Positions 1 to 13,200 of a stretch of DNA of 64,000 nucleotides are shown here, in pieces (the stretch's first letter is position 1; each line of letters opens with the position of its first letter). Origin of the DNA: Piscicola geometra (Eukaryota > Annelida > Clitellata > Hirudinida > Piscicolidae); assembly GCA_943735955.1 (NCBI GenBank), contig OX030957.1, positions 9,856,100 to 9,920,099 on the forward strand, read 5' to 3'. The notes below the pieces were generated by a model, which saw only the letters and a list, made by a program, of their open reading frames with translations, was not told the origin of the DNA and did no database searches. The position numbers and the translations under genes are program-made.

Positions 1-39
1 CAATTACTTTAATTTCTTTTTTTCCCGCACAAATCCATG

Positions 40-180
40 TCTTGATTAAAGCATTCAGGCTCCCATCAATAACCACACGATAGACAAACTATTTCATCCG
101 TCACTTTGCCGATGATTGTTTCGTGTAAATCAATACTCAATTTCAAAATCTTTTTGTTTAACAAGTGGTGACATTATTTT
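40..180. repeat. Landmark repeat R0, copy 1
   Basis: GATTAAAGCATTCAGGCTCC, CATCAATAACCACACGAT and CATCCGTCACTTTGCCGATG recur at 16119 and 31587 in the same orientation. This defines a 15.5-16 kb repeat period. Confidence 0.8.
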
Positions 181-579
181 ATTTTGGAGTTGTATATTTC
201 ACGGCAAGAAACGGAGCCTTCTGACCTTCTAGCTGCACCCGACCAATGGCGATGATGATGATTTCTCTGAAAACTCCACGGACTTGGAGCACAGAACCAA
301 CAACTACGTCCTTGAGATTAAAACAGCTCTAGTTAAACAACAAGACTCTTTTCTGGCAGTTTTTAAACATCGAAAGTTGAATTAATTTGGCCACGTCGTC
401 AGACACGATTAATTGTTCAAAATGGTGGTACAAAGCACGCTACAAAGAAGACGTCGTCAAGGCCTTTACACACAAAAACTTGATGATCAACCTGAAAGAG
501 CGCACGTCCCTTTCCCTTGAACAGTCTTCTCAACAGTTTTGAGTTACGCGGGATAACATTGTCTAATGAACACTTCGTT

Positions 580-612
580 CACGAGCATGATGATGATGAT
601 GATGATGATATT
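580..612 (+). repeat. (GAT)n microsatellite
   Basis: GATGATGATGATGATGAT run. The short frame across it (poly-Asp) is not a gene. Confidence 0.9.
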
Positions 613-1238
613 AAAACGAAAAACTGGCTTATCTTTATGAAAGTAAATCTGTCACTTTTAACGGATCGCAGATATGGTACGACGTGGTATCATCAGGCTA
701 CGACCATTGGTACGTAATAGAAATAAAACTGTTCATATTGCGTTTCGCTAAACTATAAATACGCACGTATATTTAAAAATATTTTAAAATCAGAAACACA
801 CAACTTTTTCATTATTTTTATTCCAGATAACAAAATAAAAAAATTCATTAAGAATTTTAATGAAAAAGTCAGTATTTCGGTTGCTGTGACTTGAAGGTTT
901 TTATTAATTCCATTGCAGCCTCCCTGACATGAACGAAAGTGAAAGCGTCAGAAAATTCATTTTAAATTTAAAAATTAAAATTTAGTTTTTGATGGTACTT
1001 GAAAAATCTAATTTTTCAAAGTTAAATTCTTTTTCATTTAAATGGGTTTACAAATTTGTATTCATAAATCCTTCCAGCAGTATCATTAAATCATGAGAAA
1101 GTAATGCTGGCTGGGCGTTTGCAGGAATGGAGTTTGAATCTACAGAATTTTAAAAAGTTCTTGAAGAACTCTTAATGAAGTGGAAATTCCAACTATTTCT
1201 TCGAAGTGTTAAAGAAGGTTTGGAGAAACCGGAAAAGA

Positions 1239-1457
1239 TTAAAATAACTGAAAAGAAAGTATGCGTATGTTAGAGTTGACTGGTTCAAACTTAGCATCGA
1301 ATTCATAATAGAAAATGAGTAGAAATGAGAAGTTTAAATTGTCATGTTTTATGAAGGCGCTATGAAGAACACAGAGTGCGTGTACAGAATGCAGAAGATG
1401 TTCAACGACATAGAGAAGATGGGCTCTCAAGATTTTGATACGTGGAAGTTTTTTCAT
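1239..1457 (-). pseudogene. Diverged copy of the YVVEHL exon
   Basis: It opens with LPRIKILRAHLLYVVEHL, then HALCVLHSAF, aligned with the 16812-17045 frame. It sits about 1.3 kb after the GATTAAAGCATTCAG landmark, as the other copy sits about 0.75 kb after its own. The rest of the frame is low-complexity AT-rich translation, so only the first 35-40 residues are supported. Confidence 0.25.
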
Positions 1458-1765
1458 TTTGGAAGCATATTTTATGCAAATAACTGACTCATGCTTGGTG
1501 TCTTTGAAAGTTGTTTAAATTACTTGTATTTATTAATCCAGTAGTTTTCATGAATGTTTCTAGGATAAACTCTACCATAAGCTTGCACAGTGAGAAAATA
1601 ATAAAACTTGATTGAGGGAGCAACGTCATATGAAAATCTTATTGAACCATAAAATGACGCCAGAAGTCCAAAATCGGAAATCAACTGTCCAAAGTCGTAG
1701 CAAGTGTAGTATAGCAAAAGACCCGGATAGCCAAACAGATTAATTAAAAGCGAACTTCCAATCAA

Positions 1766-4550
1766 ATTTAAATATATTAGACGTGCAACATTTTCTTAGA
1801 ATTTGATTTTTCTGTTTAAAGAAAATATTGCAAACTCGGCTTACCTTTGAAATTGCGGCTCTCAATTTTGAACCCACTTTAAACGAATTATATATTTCCA
1901 ATTTAGTTTTATGTATTTAGACTGTTTGAACCTTCTTATACTAACATTTTCTATGTCCATAACACTTTTTTTCCATGTCAAAGCATAAGTGAGAAAACTT
2001 AACAAATGTATAGTATATTTTTTAACAACTTATCCCAAACTTATAGGTGATTATATTAAAAACTTGATAGATTAGGAATTCTGGAAAAGGAACATACCAC
2101 CGCTGCCAATCTGTTCTTTGTATCTCCTTCCAACTTGATTGATAACAAAACGTTTCATTCAAGCCTTTTCAAGCAACAAAATGACTATATTTGTTGAGTT
2201 TCATGTCATTTTCAAAATCAAGTAGCTTTCTATAAGTTGACACAAAATGCCTCTCATGAAATCACATGCTGAAACACGCCAACACATTTTTCAGTTTTAC
2301 TATTGTTCCATGCCCAATTTACAAATGGTCGCTAAGCCGAAGTTATGCAAATGTAACTACTGCAGTAAAAAGCTAAGTCAAAATTTGAAAAGTAAAATGG
2401 ATTTCCAGCCTATAAAGTCTAGATTTAAGTTAGTTTGACTTTTTAAAATTTTAAATGTATCTATTAATAGTTGTTTATTTCTTTCAAGAAACTTTTAATC
2501 TTCCAACCATCGGTAATTGTTATGGTAACTTTTAACTTGACCAGTTTTCATTGTCAACTGTTGGCATAGTATGGCATCTAATTGAACAAAGAATCCTAGA
2601 AAAAGAAAAAAGTTTAACTTCGAAACAGTTATGAGAAACTTCTTTGATGCAGAAAGTTTTTCACAAACTCAATTAAAAGTATAATAAAGCTACAAAATAG
2701 AGAATCGCATAAAACTGAATCAGCTCAAATTGACAATTTCTGTGAAATCTGTTGTCTGACAAGCTCACTGATTCTTTTAACGTAGGCGTGGAGAACGCTA
2801 GAGCCAATTGCGCAGACAATCAATTTAAATTCTCTACTCAATGCTTTCAGCTGAAGCAACATATTTTCCCTAAATCAAAATGGCTAGTTACCAGAGTTTG
2901 AATTAAGTACTTTTCGAAATAAAGTAAATTCAAAAGATAAATAAAATTATCTCACAAACTGATTTGAATCACTCAAAAACCTATAATACAGAAACTTGGA
3001 TCGTAAAAAACCATGTATAAGACGCCCTTTTTATTTATAAAATTGACTATTAAAAGCTAGTGAGCTAGTGAACTACATGGAGTTACGGGATAGCAAGTTT
3101 GAGATCTCCAAGACCAGGCACTCCCCATTTTCAAACGAGTAACTGTTTCAATGAAAGAAAAATAAAGAAAGAAAACTAGAACTTCGATTAAATCAGTGTT
3201 TAAATAATTTATTAACTACTAGATCAAATGATGATCTAATGTTTTACAATTTAAGTTACATAATTATAATAGTAGATTTAAGGAACAATTATTCATAACA
3301 AGGATCGAAGAATTACGAGAAATAAAAAAATATTTATTCAACAACACTGTAATAACTTCAAAGTAAATGGAAAATAGTTTTAAACAAGTTGAGATCATTA
3401 TCATCACGAATCTCACAAAAATAAAATTTTAATGATTTTTTCATATTTTCGTATTCACAAAATTTTCTTTTTTAAATGGGTGCTAATGTTTCAAGTAAAG
3501 ATCTGTTGCCTCACACTTGGAACACTATGCAGCAATTGTGCAGGCAGTCAATTCAAATTCTACTCTCAATGCTGCCATCCAAAGCAGCAGTTGTGTTAAA
3601 TAACACTAAACAAGTAAATATTCAAAATAAAAATAAATTTTAACTTTTTTTGTCTAAAAAAAATTGTTTTTAAAAATACTTCATCCTATGAATAAATCTA
3701 TAATAAAAAATCTTAATATAAGACTATTTGTAATTTTTTTGCATGAAGTCTTGTAACAAAGTGCTGAATTGATTCAAGAGGGCCATGTTTTTCAAGAAGG
3801 AAGGTCAAAACTATCGATCATTCTAAAGAGAAAATATTCGCTCAACGTAAATAAGCTAGAAAGTTGAATATTTAAAACGTATAATAAATGAATAATGAAA
3901 TAACTAAAAAATATATATATATAACTCTAAACACATAAAACTGAACTGGTCTTGAAACAAAGCTTTTAAACAAAGTCTTTCAAAAAGTCTTGTTGAGTAA
4001 CTTACAAGACTACCGCTGACACTTTCCCCCCATAAGAAGTTAATTCATAAGGTTTACTGTTTCAGAGACACTATTTTCAGCCAGTCTCTGTGCATAATGG
4101 AGACCCGGTGACTGACCTATGTTGAAGCTTTGGTGAAATGTGTAAGAATCATTAAAACTGAGTCGGAGAAAATTATAATGAAGAGTTGGTGAATACAGCA
4201 GTGGCGAAAAGCGTGCTTATGAATGGTCTTCAGGTGTGGACAAATTATTAAGGTTACTTCATAATCCTAGAATTCATTTTTAAAATTCTATAAAAGGAAC
4301 TATAATAGTTCAACTATTGACACATATAATCTTTCAAAAAAATTCAATAGTCACAAAATAAGCAACAAATTATTGAATACTCTTGAGAAAAAAACTAATT
4401 GATATGTTTTAAATTTTTAATTTTTATGTAGAAAACAAACTGCAATGAAATAGCGATTCGATCAAAGCTTTTTATTAAATTCAATGAATTAGTAACCATC
4501 GTCCTCATTCTCATCATCAGCAGCAACCTTTGACATTTTTAGTCAAAATA
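1766..4550. other. AT-rich stretch with one internal duplication, no gene seen
   Basis: About 2797-2862 and 3519-3585 share GCAATTGYGCAG-CAGTCAATT and TCTACTCWCAATGCT, a diverged local duplicate. The rest is unannotated AT-rich DNA with only short chance frames. Confidence 0.5.
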
Positions 4551-4589
4551 GGAAAAATTAAAGTTTTATATTTATCATTCTCATTATAT

Positions 4590-4657
4590 TAATCATCATC
4601 ATCTTCATCTTCATCATCATCATCATCTTCATCATCATCATCATCATCTTCATCATC

Positions 4658-4702
<45 letters not shown>

Positions 4703-4760
4703 TTCTTCTTCATCACCATCATCTTCATCATCATCATCTTCATCATTATCATCTTCAACT
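4590..4760. repeat. (ATC)n microsatellite, 170 bp
   Basis: Mostly ATC with TTC interruptions. The minus-strand poly-Met frame here is repeat translation. Confidence 0.95.
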
Positions 4761-4985
4761 AGTGAAGTAGTGAGGTGTAAAGGAGAGTTTCAGCATTTTC
4801 ATATCAACAAAGGTTTGGAATAAACTAAAAGATATAAAAAGGTTTTTCAATGAGAGAATATGTTTTTGGATTAAAAAAAGTTTGTAAAAAACTTGAAGGA
4901 ACATGTGGAGAAGAAAATGACCCGCTTTTATATAAAAAACAAAATCTCTAAAAATAAAGCTTTAAAATATTTAAATATAATTGAA

Positions 4986-5164
4986 AGTGGAGGTTTAAAA
5001 TGGAATTGCATTCCAGCGAAAGATGCATGGTGGACTAACAGCATGTGAAATGAAATCGGTTAAGACTCGAGTCTTTGAGGGAATGATGGATGTGGTGAGC
5101 ACTCGAGCGACTGTACGTTTTGTGATGTGTGTGCAGCTCAAGTGGTTTTGTGTAGAGAAGTTGA
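4986..5164. repeat. Dispersed repeat family R5, copy 1
   Basis: GGAGGTTTAAAATGGAATTG, CATTCCAGCGAAAGATGCA, GGTGGACTAACAGCATGTG and TTTGAGGGAATGATGGATG are nearly identical to 17493-17645. The flanking purine-rich DNA to about 5470 (GTGATGAGGAGAGAG, GATGGCTTGATGAG) is also repeated at 28220-28370. Confidence 0.9.
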
Positions 5165-5559
5165 TGAAGATCTGTTGGTTCTAAAGTTTTTTTGCTAAAA
5201 ATAAAGCAAAAAAAATTTGAGAGAACGGGAAGGTTAAAAAGCTGAACAAACGCAATTGATGAAAGAAAAAACATAAAAGGGGGTTTAAAAAATGAATGAA
5301 GTTTAAAGAGTCGTTGATTAGGTCGTAGAATGGGAATGGGCAAGTGATGAGGAGAGAGATTGATTGAGTGAAAGGAAGTATTGAGTGTAAAAGTAAAGAG
5401 ATTTTTTAATGATGGCTTGATGAGATCAGAAATTTAGAAAAAGAAATATTTATGTCGGATAAAAGGATCCAAGCTCCTTGAGTGAGCTTAACAAACTATT
5501 TGAAAATAAATTAAATAGGATTTTGAAAATAAGAAGAAGAAAAGAGATGACATTGAAAG

Positions 5560-5645
5560 CTTGGCACATTGGTTGAAGTCATCATAATCATCATCAATGT
5601 CGTTGTTACCATCCATACCATTATCTTCATCACCATCATCCACAA
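5560..5645. repeat. Imperfect (ATC)n tract
   Basis: CATCATAATCATCATCAATG followed by CATTATCTTCATCACCATC. Confidence 0.8.
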
Positions 5646-5752
5646 GTGGGCAAAATTAATTGAAAAGTTTTTTTGTTAACCATTAACCAGTTAAACTTGT
5701 CTGTTATAAAAAATAATAATAATAAAATTTCAATACATTCCACGCAGGAGTC

Positions 5753-6070
5753 TTATAACGCTTGATCGAAGTGGGCAGGCAGCAGGGACGATGAAGAGGC
5801 AGCATGCTCCGCTCGTAAAAGCTCAAAGTCAATAGGCACTTTCGCTTCGAAGCGTTTGCAACATTCTTTAATTTTTTTCTTTTTTCGCACCTCTTCTTTA
5901 ATTTCTTCTTTCTTGCTTCTCTCTTGCAGCTTCTCATGCATTCTTTCATTGGCAATAATCTTCAACACTTTTTCAATGTCAACTGGACATTTTGTGTTGG
6001 TTGATGCATACTGTTGCTTCGAACTTTGAGCATTCCACAATAATAAAACATCAACTAAAAGAATGGTCAT
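5753..6070 (-). CDS. Candidate exon of the same unrecognised family, Lys/Glu-rich (block z-like)
   Basis: The 105-residue open frame is strongly charged, with a KKEEIKEEVRKKKKIKE run followed by CCKRFEAKVPIDFELL and EHAASSSSLL. Its 3' part aligns with the end of the open frame at 18350-18841 in DNA and protein. CCKRF also resembles the CCKAL motif of the z blocks at 35.7 and 45.2 kb. The start codon and any splice sites are uncertain. No domain is recognised. Confidence 0.25.
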   Translation of the reverse strand: MTILLVDVLLLWNAQSSKQQYASTNTKCPVDIEKVLKIIANERMHEKLQERSKKEEIKEEVRKKKKIKECCKRFEAKVPIDFELLRAEHAASSSSLLPAHFDQAL

Positions 6071-7740
6071 TACAAGTTATATTGATATAAACTACAATCA
6101 AAACAACAATAACAATATTATTGATTAAAAATCTGTAGGTCAGTGCTTTTTAAATCAAATTTATAATTGCATAAATGCCTCAATAACTACCGTGCCAAAT
6201 TGCGGAAAAATCTGAAAAAATACTCATCAGAACAGCTATAGATACCTAACAAAACAAACAGAAACCGGCAACTAACCACAAAGAGATACTCAACGGAAAT
6301 CAAATGAGCAAGTAAGATCGATTGATTGTGCACTGGAGAAAGCAACTATCGTAACAAGTCTCAATCAATAAAGTTAACTTTAAAAATGTTTTCATAATGT
6401 TCTAGAATTTATTTTTATTCAGTAATCGATTTTTTGATATTTACAGAGGTTTAAAATGCTTAAGAATCTAATGATGGGGACTTGGGTAACATGCAGGGAT
6501 TGTCTCAGCGTCGAGCTGTTTGAATTGGTGAAAGATGCATGAAAGTGTGAATTATATAAATAAATCTGTTTAAATAAATTTTTCATTAAAAAAAACTTTT
6601 TGAGAACTTCTGTTTTCCTACCATAGGAGCCGAAGACTATAACACTTTTGGCCAGTTTATAAATGACAAGCTATTTTCCTGAGAATTTGAAACTATGAAA
6701 CAAATCTACAAAAAAGGGTTTTACATCTATATAAAAATATCAAGAAACATATTTGATAAATTAAAATTATTCAAATATATTCACTTTCCTATGTCTACAC
6801 ACCTATCACGGATTACAAAATCAAATGCATGAAGGGCGGTCCCTGAAAATCTAATAAAAATTTATGTAACCCCACTTTAGTTTTTATATTCCATAATAGA
6901 AAAAAACCATATTGAATTTCATTTCGGCGTCTGAAGGTCCCTCAGAGACAAGTTGAGAAACATCGATGAGAATCAAGTACATTTTCAGTTCAATGTCAAA
7001 CTAACTCTGCTTACATCGTTCATTTCTTCAACTAATAAGATTATTATTTCATAATAGTAATATATTTTATGCGGGATATTTTATGTCTATTTTCATTAAA
7101 ACGGTTTCAGTATTTATGGCAAGAAGGTGGAATTCGGCAATACATAGGTAGGATTTCAGACGAATGAGGCGTATTTGCTCCGTGCTTGATATGTTAGGCA
7201 GCTCAACTAGGCGTGAAAGAGGCTAAAACTTTTGGAATTCAGTTTTTAACTCTAATAATTCAAACGCTGAAAATTCTGTCTACATACGCTCGTAGCCACC
7301 ATAGTTAAATGTTTTATGAACCAAGCATGAGACGTCCACAGAATAAAGAAAAAGCAAAGGGCGACGTAAGTGATAAAACCTAGGTATTCAACTGAAATTG
7401 TTTCCAGGTTATTGCATTAATATTGTGGTCATTGTTATAAAGATTAATATCCCTCATTCAACACTCAAGTAAAAAAACCTATGTATAATAATGTATAACC
7501 TAATAAGACTATACATTTTATTAAAAAAACTGGTTATGTTTGAATATAATTTTGTACTTATTTTATTATATATATTTTTTGAAATATTTTTTTCAAGCTT
7601 TGGGTCGTTGTTTTGCCTTACCCCCTTAGAAAAATGTTTAATCGTGAGAGAAGAGATGATTGGTGAAATGTTATGTTTACTTTATATAAAAATATAACTT
7701 TATCATGGTATGCTTTATTAAAACAAACACACGGAGACGC
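6071..7740. other. AT-rich stretch, no gene seen
   Basis: Only short hydrophobic chance frames. I see no repeats shared with the rest of the window beyond isolated words. Confidence 0.5.
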
Positions 7741-7990
7741 TTAAGAAACTGCATGAAAGAGGTTCTGTGGCAATAACTCCAGATGTGTGTCATTATAACT
7801 GCGCAAGCACGTGACGAAATACAGACTCAAGGGGTTTTGAAGCCCCTTTTTGTGACTTTGGAGAAGTCCTGGTAGTATCAATTGGCAATTTGAGCACATG
7901 GCCAAGTGAAATGTTGAAACTATATGGAACAATAACAATTAAATATATTTGTTTTTTCTTTTTCATTGTATTTTTGCACTCCATAGCTTT
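7741..7990 (-). repeat. Duplicated segment paired with 29060-29410
   Basis: TGGCAATAACTC, GTCATTATAACTG and CAAGCACGTGA occur in the same order at 29080-29135. Further on, minus-strand ATGGCTCAAAA is shared with the 29294-29542 frame. The short open frames here are not conserved enough to call coding. Confidence 0.45.
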
Positions 7991-7999
7991 ACGTTTTGA

Positions 8000-10350
8000 G
8001 CCATGTTATTTTTAATGAGTTGTGTGAATTCACTTTGGAAGACATGCTTTTGTACGGTTGTGAATAAGAGTCAGTTTTGGATAGAAAATGAATAATTTAG
8101 AGTTGAAGGATAAAGTAATGGGATTGAAAATGATAGATTTGGCTTGGCTTAAAAAAATATTTGAGCAAAATAGATAAAATGAGAGATAAATGAACCACAA
8201 AAAAATGAGTGAATGAGAATTGATTAGAAAATTGAGATTAAATGAATAATGACAGCACCTGTGATGAGTTTGCTCCAAGACGAGAAGGGCATTAGAAAAA
8301 AAAGCAACAAGACTCGTTGTAACGAAACCATTGGAACTGTCAAGCTTCAAATTTTAATTAGTTATTCGTTACAAAAATTAATGATGACAAATCAAAGTCT
8401 TTTCAAAAGTTGAAACTTTTAAATTTAAAAGCATTTCATGAACAACAAGTTGATTCAAGAGCGTCCTAAAATCCTTCAAGGCAGAGCCAACAACACAAGA
8501 GTTTCCAATTTTCCCTCTGAATACATTTTATATATGTGTGTATATTCAGCAACTGGTAGCGATTGTTGAAGAAACATATAATACATAGTATATGTTATAT
8601 ACACTAGGTATATGACTCCAAAACAACACTTATATGGCATACCATCATAAGATGAATTTTTATTTGGAAAAGTTTGTCAAATTTATTTGCAAGATTAGAA
8701 AATGTCACGAACTAGAAGTTTTATAAAACTGTTTTTTTCAGTAATTTCACATTTTTTATAAACTTTTATTTGGAAAAATAATAAGTAAATAGGTTTCTCA
8801 GATGAGTGAAAAAAGTATCAATGTCTTTAGACTTGACCAACGGTTCTAGGTTCGAGTGTAACCCATGTCCTAGTAGTCCATAGGAGCGAATTAAAATCTT
8901 CAGCCTAGGTGGACACTACAAGTCATTGTCAATAATAACGATAATCAATATTTATAAAATTATCATGTTTTTTATTTGAAGAATTTGCAATTCACTGTTA
9001 ACTCATCGAATTTATCTCGAAGGCTTTTATTCCAGTTTAAAAAAGTGAAAATGCTGTCATAAAGACTTGTGTCATCCACGTCCCTATTTCAAAAATCTCA
9101 AACAAACTAAATATACATTTTTTTTTATTTAAAGATTTTAAAACTTTTTTCAAAAAATGGCAGTATTTGTACAAAATTTATAATCTTATAAAGTACTTGG
9201 GGTCTCTCAGGCCGGTAAACAACCTCCACGCAAATATGGAATCGATTTTTTTACATTAACGGTTTAATCGATTTCGTGTTCCAATATCCACTGCAAAACT
9301 GCTTTCAAATTTAATGCTTCTGTGTGCTTATGAGACGTGTGTGCTCATAAATATAACTGTTTGTTTTTATTGTTCTTATTTCACGGCTGCAACTTTATCA
9401 TATTTAGAGTAAAATGCTAAAAGATAAAAGGTAAATAGAAAAAGGTGGTTGGAAAATAAGAAGAAAGAGATAATACATTTTCATAGTAGAAGTTTCAAAA
9501 AGCATAAAAAATTCGAGAAAAGCGAAGGTGTGGATGCCAAGCAGAATTTCATTCATGTAACATGGACGCTTTGGAGATTCAATACACAAAAGTCTAATTA
9601 AACGCGACAAGGGACTTGAAAGTCTTATTGTGCCTTTGGTCTTGAAGTCAATAATGAAAATTGAAAATTAAGTTTTTTATTCTAACAATGGTTTAATTTT
9701 TTTACAATTTATTTTTTAAAATGAACGAATTTAATAGGAAACAATATGTGATAAAAATAACGGAAATATGCTTCGTAGAAAGTATAGTACTTTTCAATAA
9801 ATTATAGAAAAAGGAAAAATGAAATTTTATTTTTTATTTACAAAAACATTCGTAAAAGTTATAGAACTATATCATCATCATCGGGAAAACAGAGCTAAGA
9901 GGTCAGAAGGCTTCTTTTTCCGTGGCGCGTAAAAACGGTTTAACTTAACATAATTTGAAAAATTGCATCCATTATTTTCAGCATTTAATTTTTATATATA
10001 AAAACTTAAACTTACTTACTCTACAGTTCACAAGTTTTACTTCTTCAGCTACACGAAAAATACTACACACGATCTGCTTTTTCAGATGCATGAGTCTGCA
10101 ATCTACTAGAAGTCAGTCCCTTGCTTTTGAACACTTTTAAGACCCTCACCCCATTCATGTTCAAGGTTTTATGAGTTTGTGTGGGCAAAAGACTTTAATT
10201 TTAAAAGTTCAAAAATGAAATAAACTTTTAAATTGTAAAAAAATCTTTTAAAAAGAAAAACTATTCTTCTCCATCGTTGCCTGCTTCTTCTATATCCGAG
10301 CCACAAACCTTATTTATTTGCCATTCTATTCCTGAACTGTTCTATAAGCG
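8000..10350. other. AT-rich stretch with SINE fragment, no gene seen
   Basis: Pyrimidine-rich on the minus strand at 8030-8350 (likely a repeat tail like those at 5.4 and 28.3 kb). There is an ATATACACTAGGTATAT palindrome at about 8610. Confidence 0.5.
8830..8905 (+). repeat. tRNA-derived SINE fragment, plus orientation
   Basis: GACCAACGGTTCTAGGTTCG then AGTGTAACCCATGTCCTAGTA corresponds to the B-box half of the SINE at 37.8 and 62.5 kb. It is the only copy in this orientation. Confidence 0.55.
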
Positions 10351-10420
10351 TGCTATTTGTGCAGTGTGATAGTTATCGCATGATTTGTGCGAGATTCTTT
10401 CGGAGTTTTTATTTTTTCAG

Positions 10421-12009
10421 GCATCTGAGGCTCTTTATTGGATCCCTCATGACAACATCAATCATTCTCTTTCCGTTGCTTTTTTCTTTAACCTGCTTCA
10501 AAGAGCTTTCATCTCAGCTGGAAAAAGACGACAGGTTGAGAGGCGTGTGACATTAGGAAATGTGAGTTGCCATAATGCCATAGTGTTTTAATTGAAAACC
10601 AGAAAATATCATTGAAAATAGTGGAGAAATGAGGCTTGAAAACAAAGCACTATCATCACACTAGTGACATGGTAAAAACTCACAGATTTCAGACAGAAAT
10701 TTGTACATTTGTAAACATTTTTAGAACGTAACATATATTATCAGAATTTAAGCACTGGTTCTTTTGACAAGAATCTAGAACTTGAGAGAAAAAATTTAGC
10801 GTATTAACGACTTTTCAATCGTGTTCGACAATCGCTATTTAAAAAGTTTGAAAATTCAATTAAATGTTAGATGTATCCAGTGATTTGGGTGAAAACATCT
10901 CTCCATACATGATTTGAGGTTTTTGGACCCTTAAATCATAAAAAGATTCTGAATCTAGTGTTATTACTCATCCACGACGAAAAATTTCCACATTACATTT
11001 TCGGATCTTCAGAGAAAACTAGTTTGCAGTCGGCATGAATCCTGATGCTGATGAATTGAATTTCGAAAGTGTTACATTCGTGAAGCGGCATGAAGGTGTT
11101 AAGTTTGATTACTTCTACGACGGCAAAGCAATTTGTTGGACGTATGTGATTGGCAGCCTCTGAAGTTCTGTTGAGGTGGGTGCAATTACTTTGGAGAACA
11201 GATTGTTTTTACAATTTTCTTAGACTAACGCCCAATAAAGATATTTATTTTAATTTTATTTTACTATAATTAATATAATTTTTTTTCGTAAATGCTAAGC
11301 AACAATTTCAATGTCGTTCTAAACCTTAGTTTGAAATTAATACTTATTTTGAAGCATCACTGAGAAACAGAGATGCTGTCTTTGCGAGAGTTTCTAACGA
11401 AATTACGCTGATGTGGGATTGGATGCAATCTCAATTTTTGGTTCGTTGTTCCAAGATGATTTTTCACGTGGCTCTAGACCAATTAAAAAAATATTTAAAA
11501 ATAAAAATATTTTTTAAATATACTTTGAAAGGGTTTCGATCAACGTTGATCAACATAGACAGTGCAAGTATACCATTGAATACTCGTTGTGCCGCGAAAA
11601 AAATATTTATATTGACCTCTTTATTAAGCTCGCTCGATGATGATGATGAATCGAGGCATTGAAACACAAAACTGACAGAAACAATAAAGTATAAATAAAA
11701 GTGTTAAAGTAATTTCTAATTTCTTCACTGAGTGTTTGATGGAAATGGCTAAAAGGAAAAAAGATGATGAGTTTATTAACATGATTAAAAACTTGATCAA
11801 ATAACTAAGAAACAAAATAATGACACCAAGTAATGATAGCTGAAGAATCAGGGTGCATTAAAATGTCGAACAATCAGTGAATCCTGTGTCGAATTGACAG
11901 TAACGACATCCTTTGATGTTAGTTCATATACTTCTGTTCTGAGTAAGAATATTGATGAAACTGTGGTTAATTTGAAACCAAACATGTTAACCCAGTTCCC
12001 CCTGACATA
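10421..12009 (+). CDS. Candidate unrecognised multi-exon gene, copy A (exon-like blocks a, b, c, d)
   Basis: Four open blocks recur, in the same order, on the minus strand at 33.5-35.3 kb. Block a (10421-10534, after TTTTTTCAG and before GTTGAG) encodes ASEALYWIPHDNINHSLS. Block b (11030-11141, after TTTGCAG, donor GTATGT) contains FVKRHEGVKFDYFYDGKAIC. Block c (from 11371, after AAACAG) encodes DAVFARVSNEITLMWDW. Block d (11886-12009) encodes CVELTVTTSFDVSSYTS. Joining b to c keeps frame (AC plus A gives Thr). The a-to-b junction does not keep phase as I place it, so an exon is missing or a boundary is wrong. I recognise no known domain. It could be a real gene or the least decayed pseudogene of a duplicated family; the function is unknown. 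Confidence 0.35.
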
Positions 12010-12479
12010 ATTTCGAAATGTATCGCAATTATTTTTTTTTGTATTTAACATTAAAGGATTCACAACAATTCATCTTAATTATGGCAAACTTCACGTCTTA
12101 TTTGCTTGCTTTTAAACAATTCTGAGAACAATATGGAGGCAGAGACAACCGATAAAAAAAATATTGTGTCTATAATGTCTAAAAAAATTTATACAGCATA
12201 AAAATATGATTTATTTGAAACTATGTAAATTCAAACAATGTCTTTTTATCGCCTAAATCATGAAGGGTTTATGAAAGTTTTCGCCGAAGTTCTTTATGTG
12301 ACAGTGACTTCGTATGGTTAAAACGAAATTTATGTATTTAAACATTAAAGCTCTTTGTTTGAATATTCCGCGCACCTCCTTCAAACATTCTAATTAGTTT
12401 AAAATGAATAAAAGCTCCAAGTGAGCTTGTGTTTTCCGTTTATCATGCTGAAACACGAAGTTAAAATTTAGAGTTTAAC

Positions 12480-13200
12480 GTCACTTCGCGGTTACTGTTT
12501 CACAAGGGGTCATGGTGAGAGTGACAAGCACTTGAATGAAGCGTCAAAATGAAGAACGTGAATTGAGTAGAAGCCAGCTAGGTTGTCCAAGTGACATTTA
12601 TTTAAGAAATAGGAAGCGCAATAAGTTTTTTTTAGATTTAGTGCTTTTCCCAAATCAAGAAGATTTTTTGCTTAGTTAGAAATTCTTGTTTACTCTTGGG
12701 CTAGTAGTTCGAGTATTGATTGTCTTCTCCTCTTAATCAAACGTCGCAAGCAATTCTCAAACTGCAAATCTGATTCCCTGCTATCAAGATTTTAAGACGA
12801 TATGTGCTTTGTCATACAAGCATTCAGTCATTAAGAGTGCAATTGTTGAAAAGAACCAAGAATATTGGCTGTTTCAATCCATGTTCTAATGTCCACGTCT
12901 TCTTGGCTCACAAAATATAGGCTTCTGGCTAATATACTCAATGTCACTTACTTACGAAATTTGATTATAAGTCTCCGAAATACAATCTAACCACATAAAA
13001 ACAGTATGCTTCCAAGGTATATTGAAAGTTATCATGTATTTATCAAACGAAAAATTTATAAAAATGTAAAACATAATGGTACACCCTAAATACATGAGAT
13101 GGGATAATGCATAAATGCCTCAACAATGCCTATGTCCATTTAACTCCGTCTTACCGTTTTCAACGCCGACTTCTCGTTCTAATTACACTCTATTGAGGTG
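12480..13200. repeat. Large duplicated segment, left partner of 23140-23900
   Basis: Shared landmarks in order: TTGTTTACTCTTGGGCTAG against TTGTTTACTCTTGAGCTGG, CGAGTATTGATTGTCTTCTC against CGGGTATTGATTGTCTCTTC, then CTGCTATCAAGATT. No coding sequence recognised. Confidence 0.75.

Noticed and set aside
4558..4758. Poly-Met open frame, minus strand
   Set aside because: It is a direct translation of the (ATC)n microsatellite.
12230..12340. Frame MSFYRLNHEGFMKVFAEVLY as block c of copy A
   Set aside because: The block at 11371-11480 matches copies C and D better and sits in the right order relative to block d.
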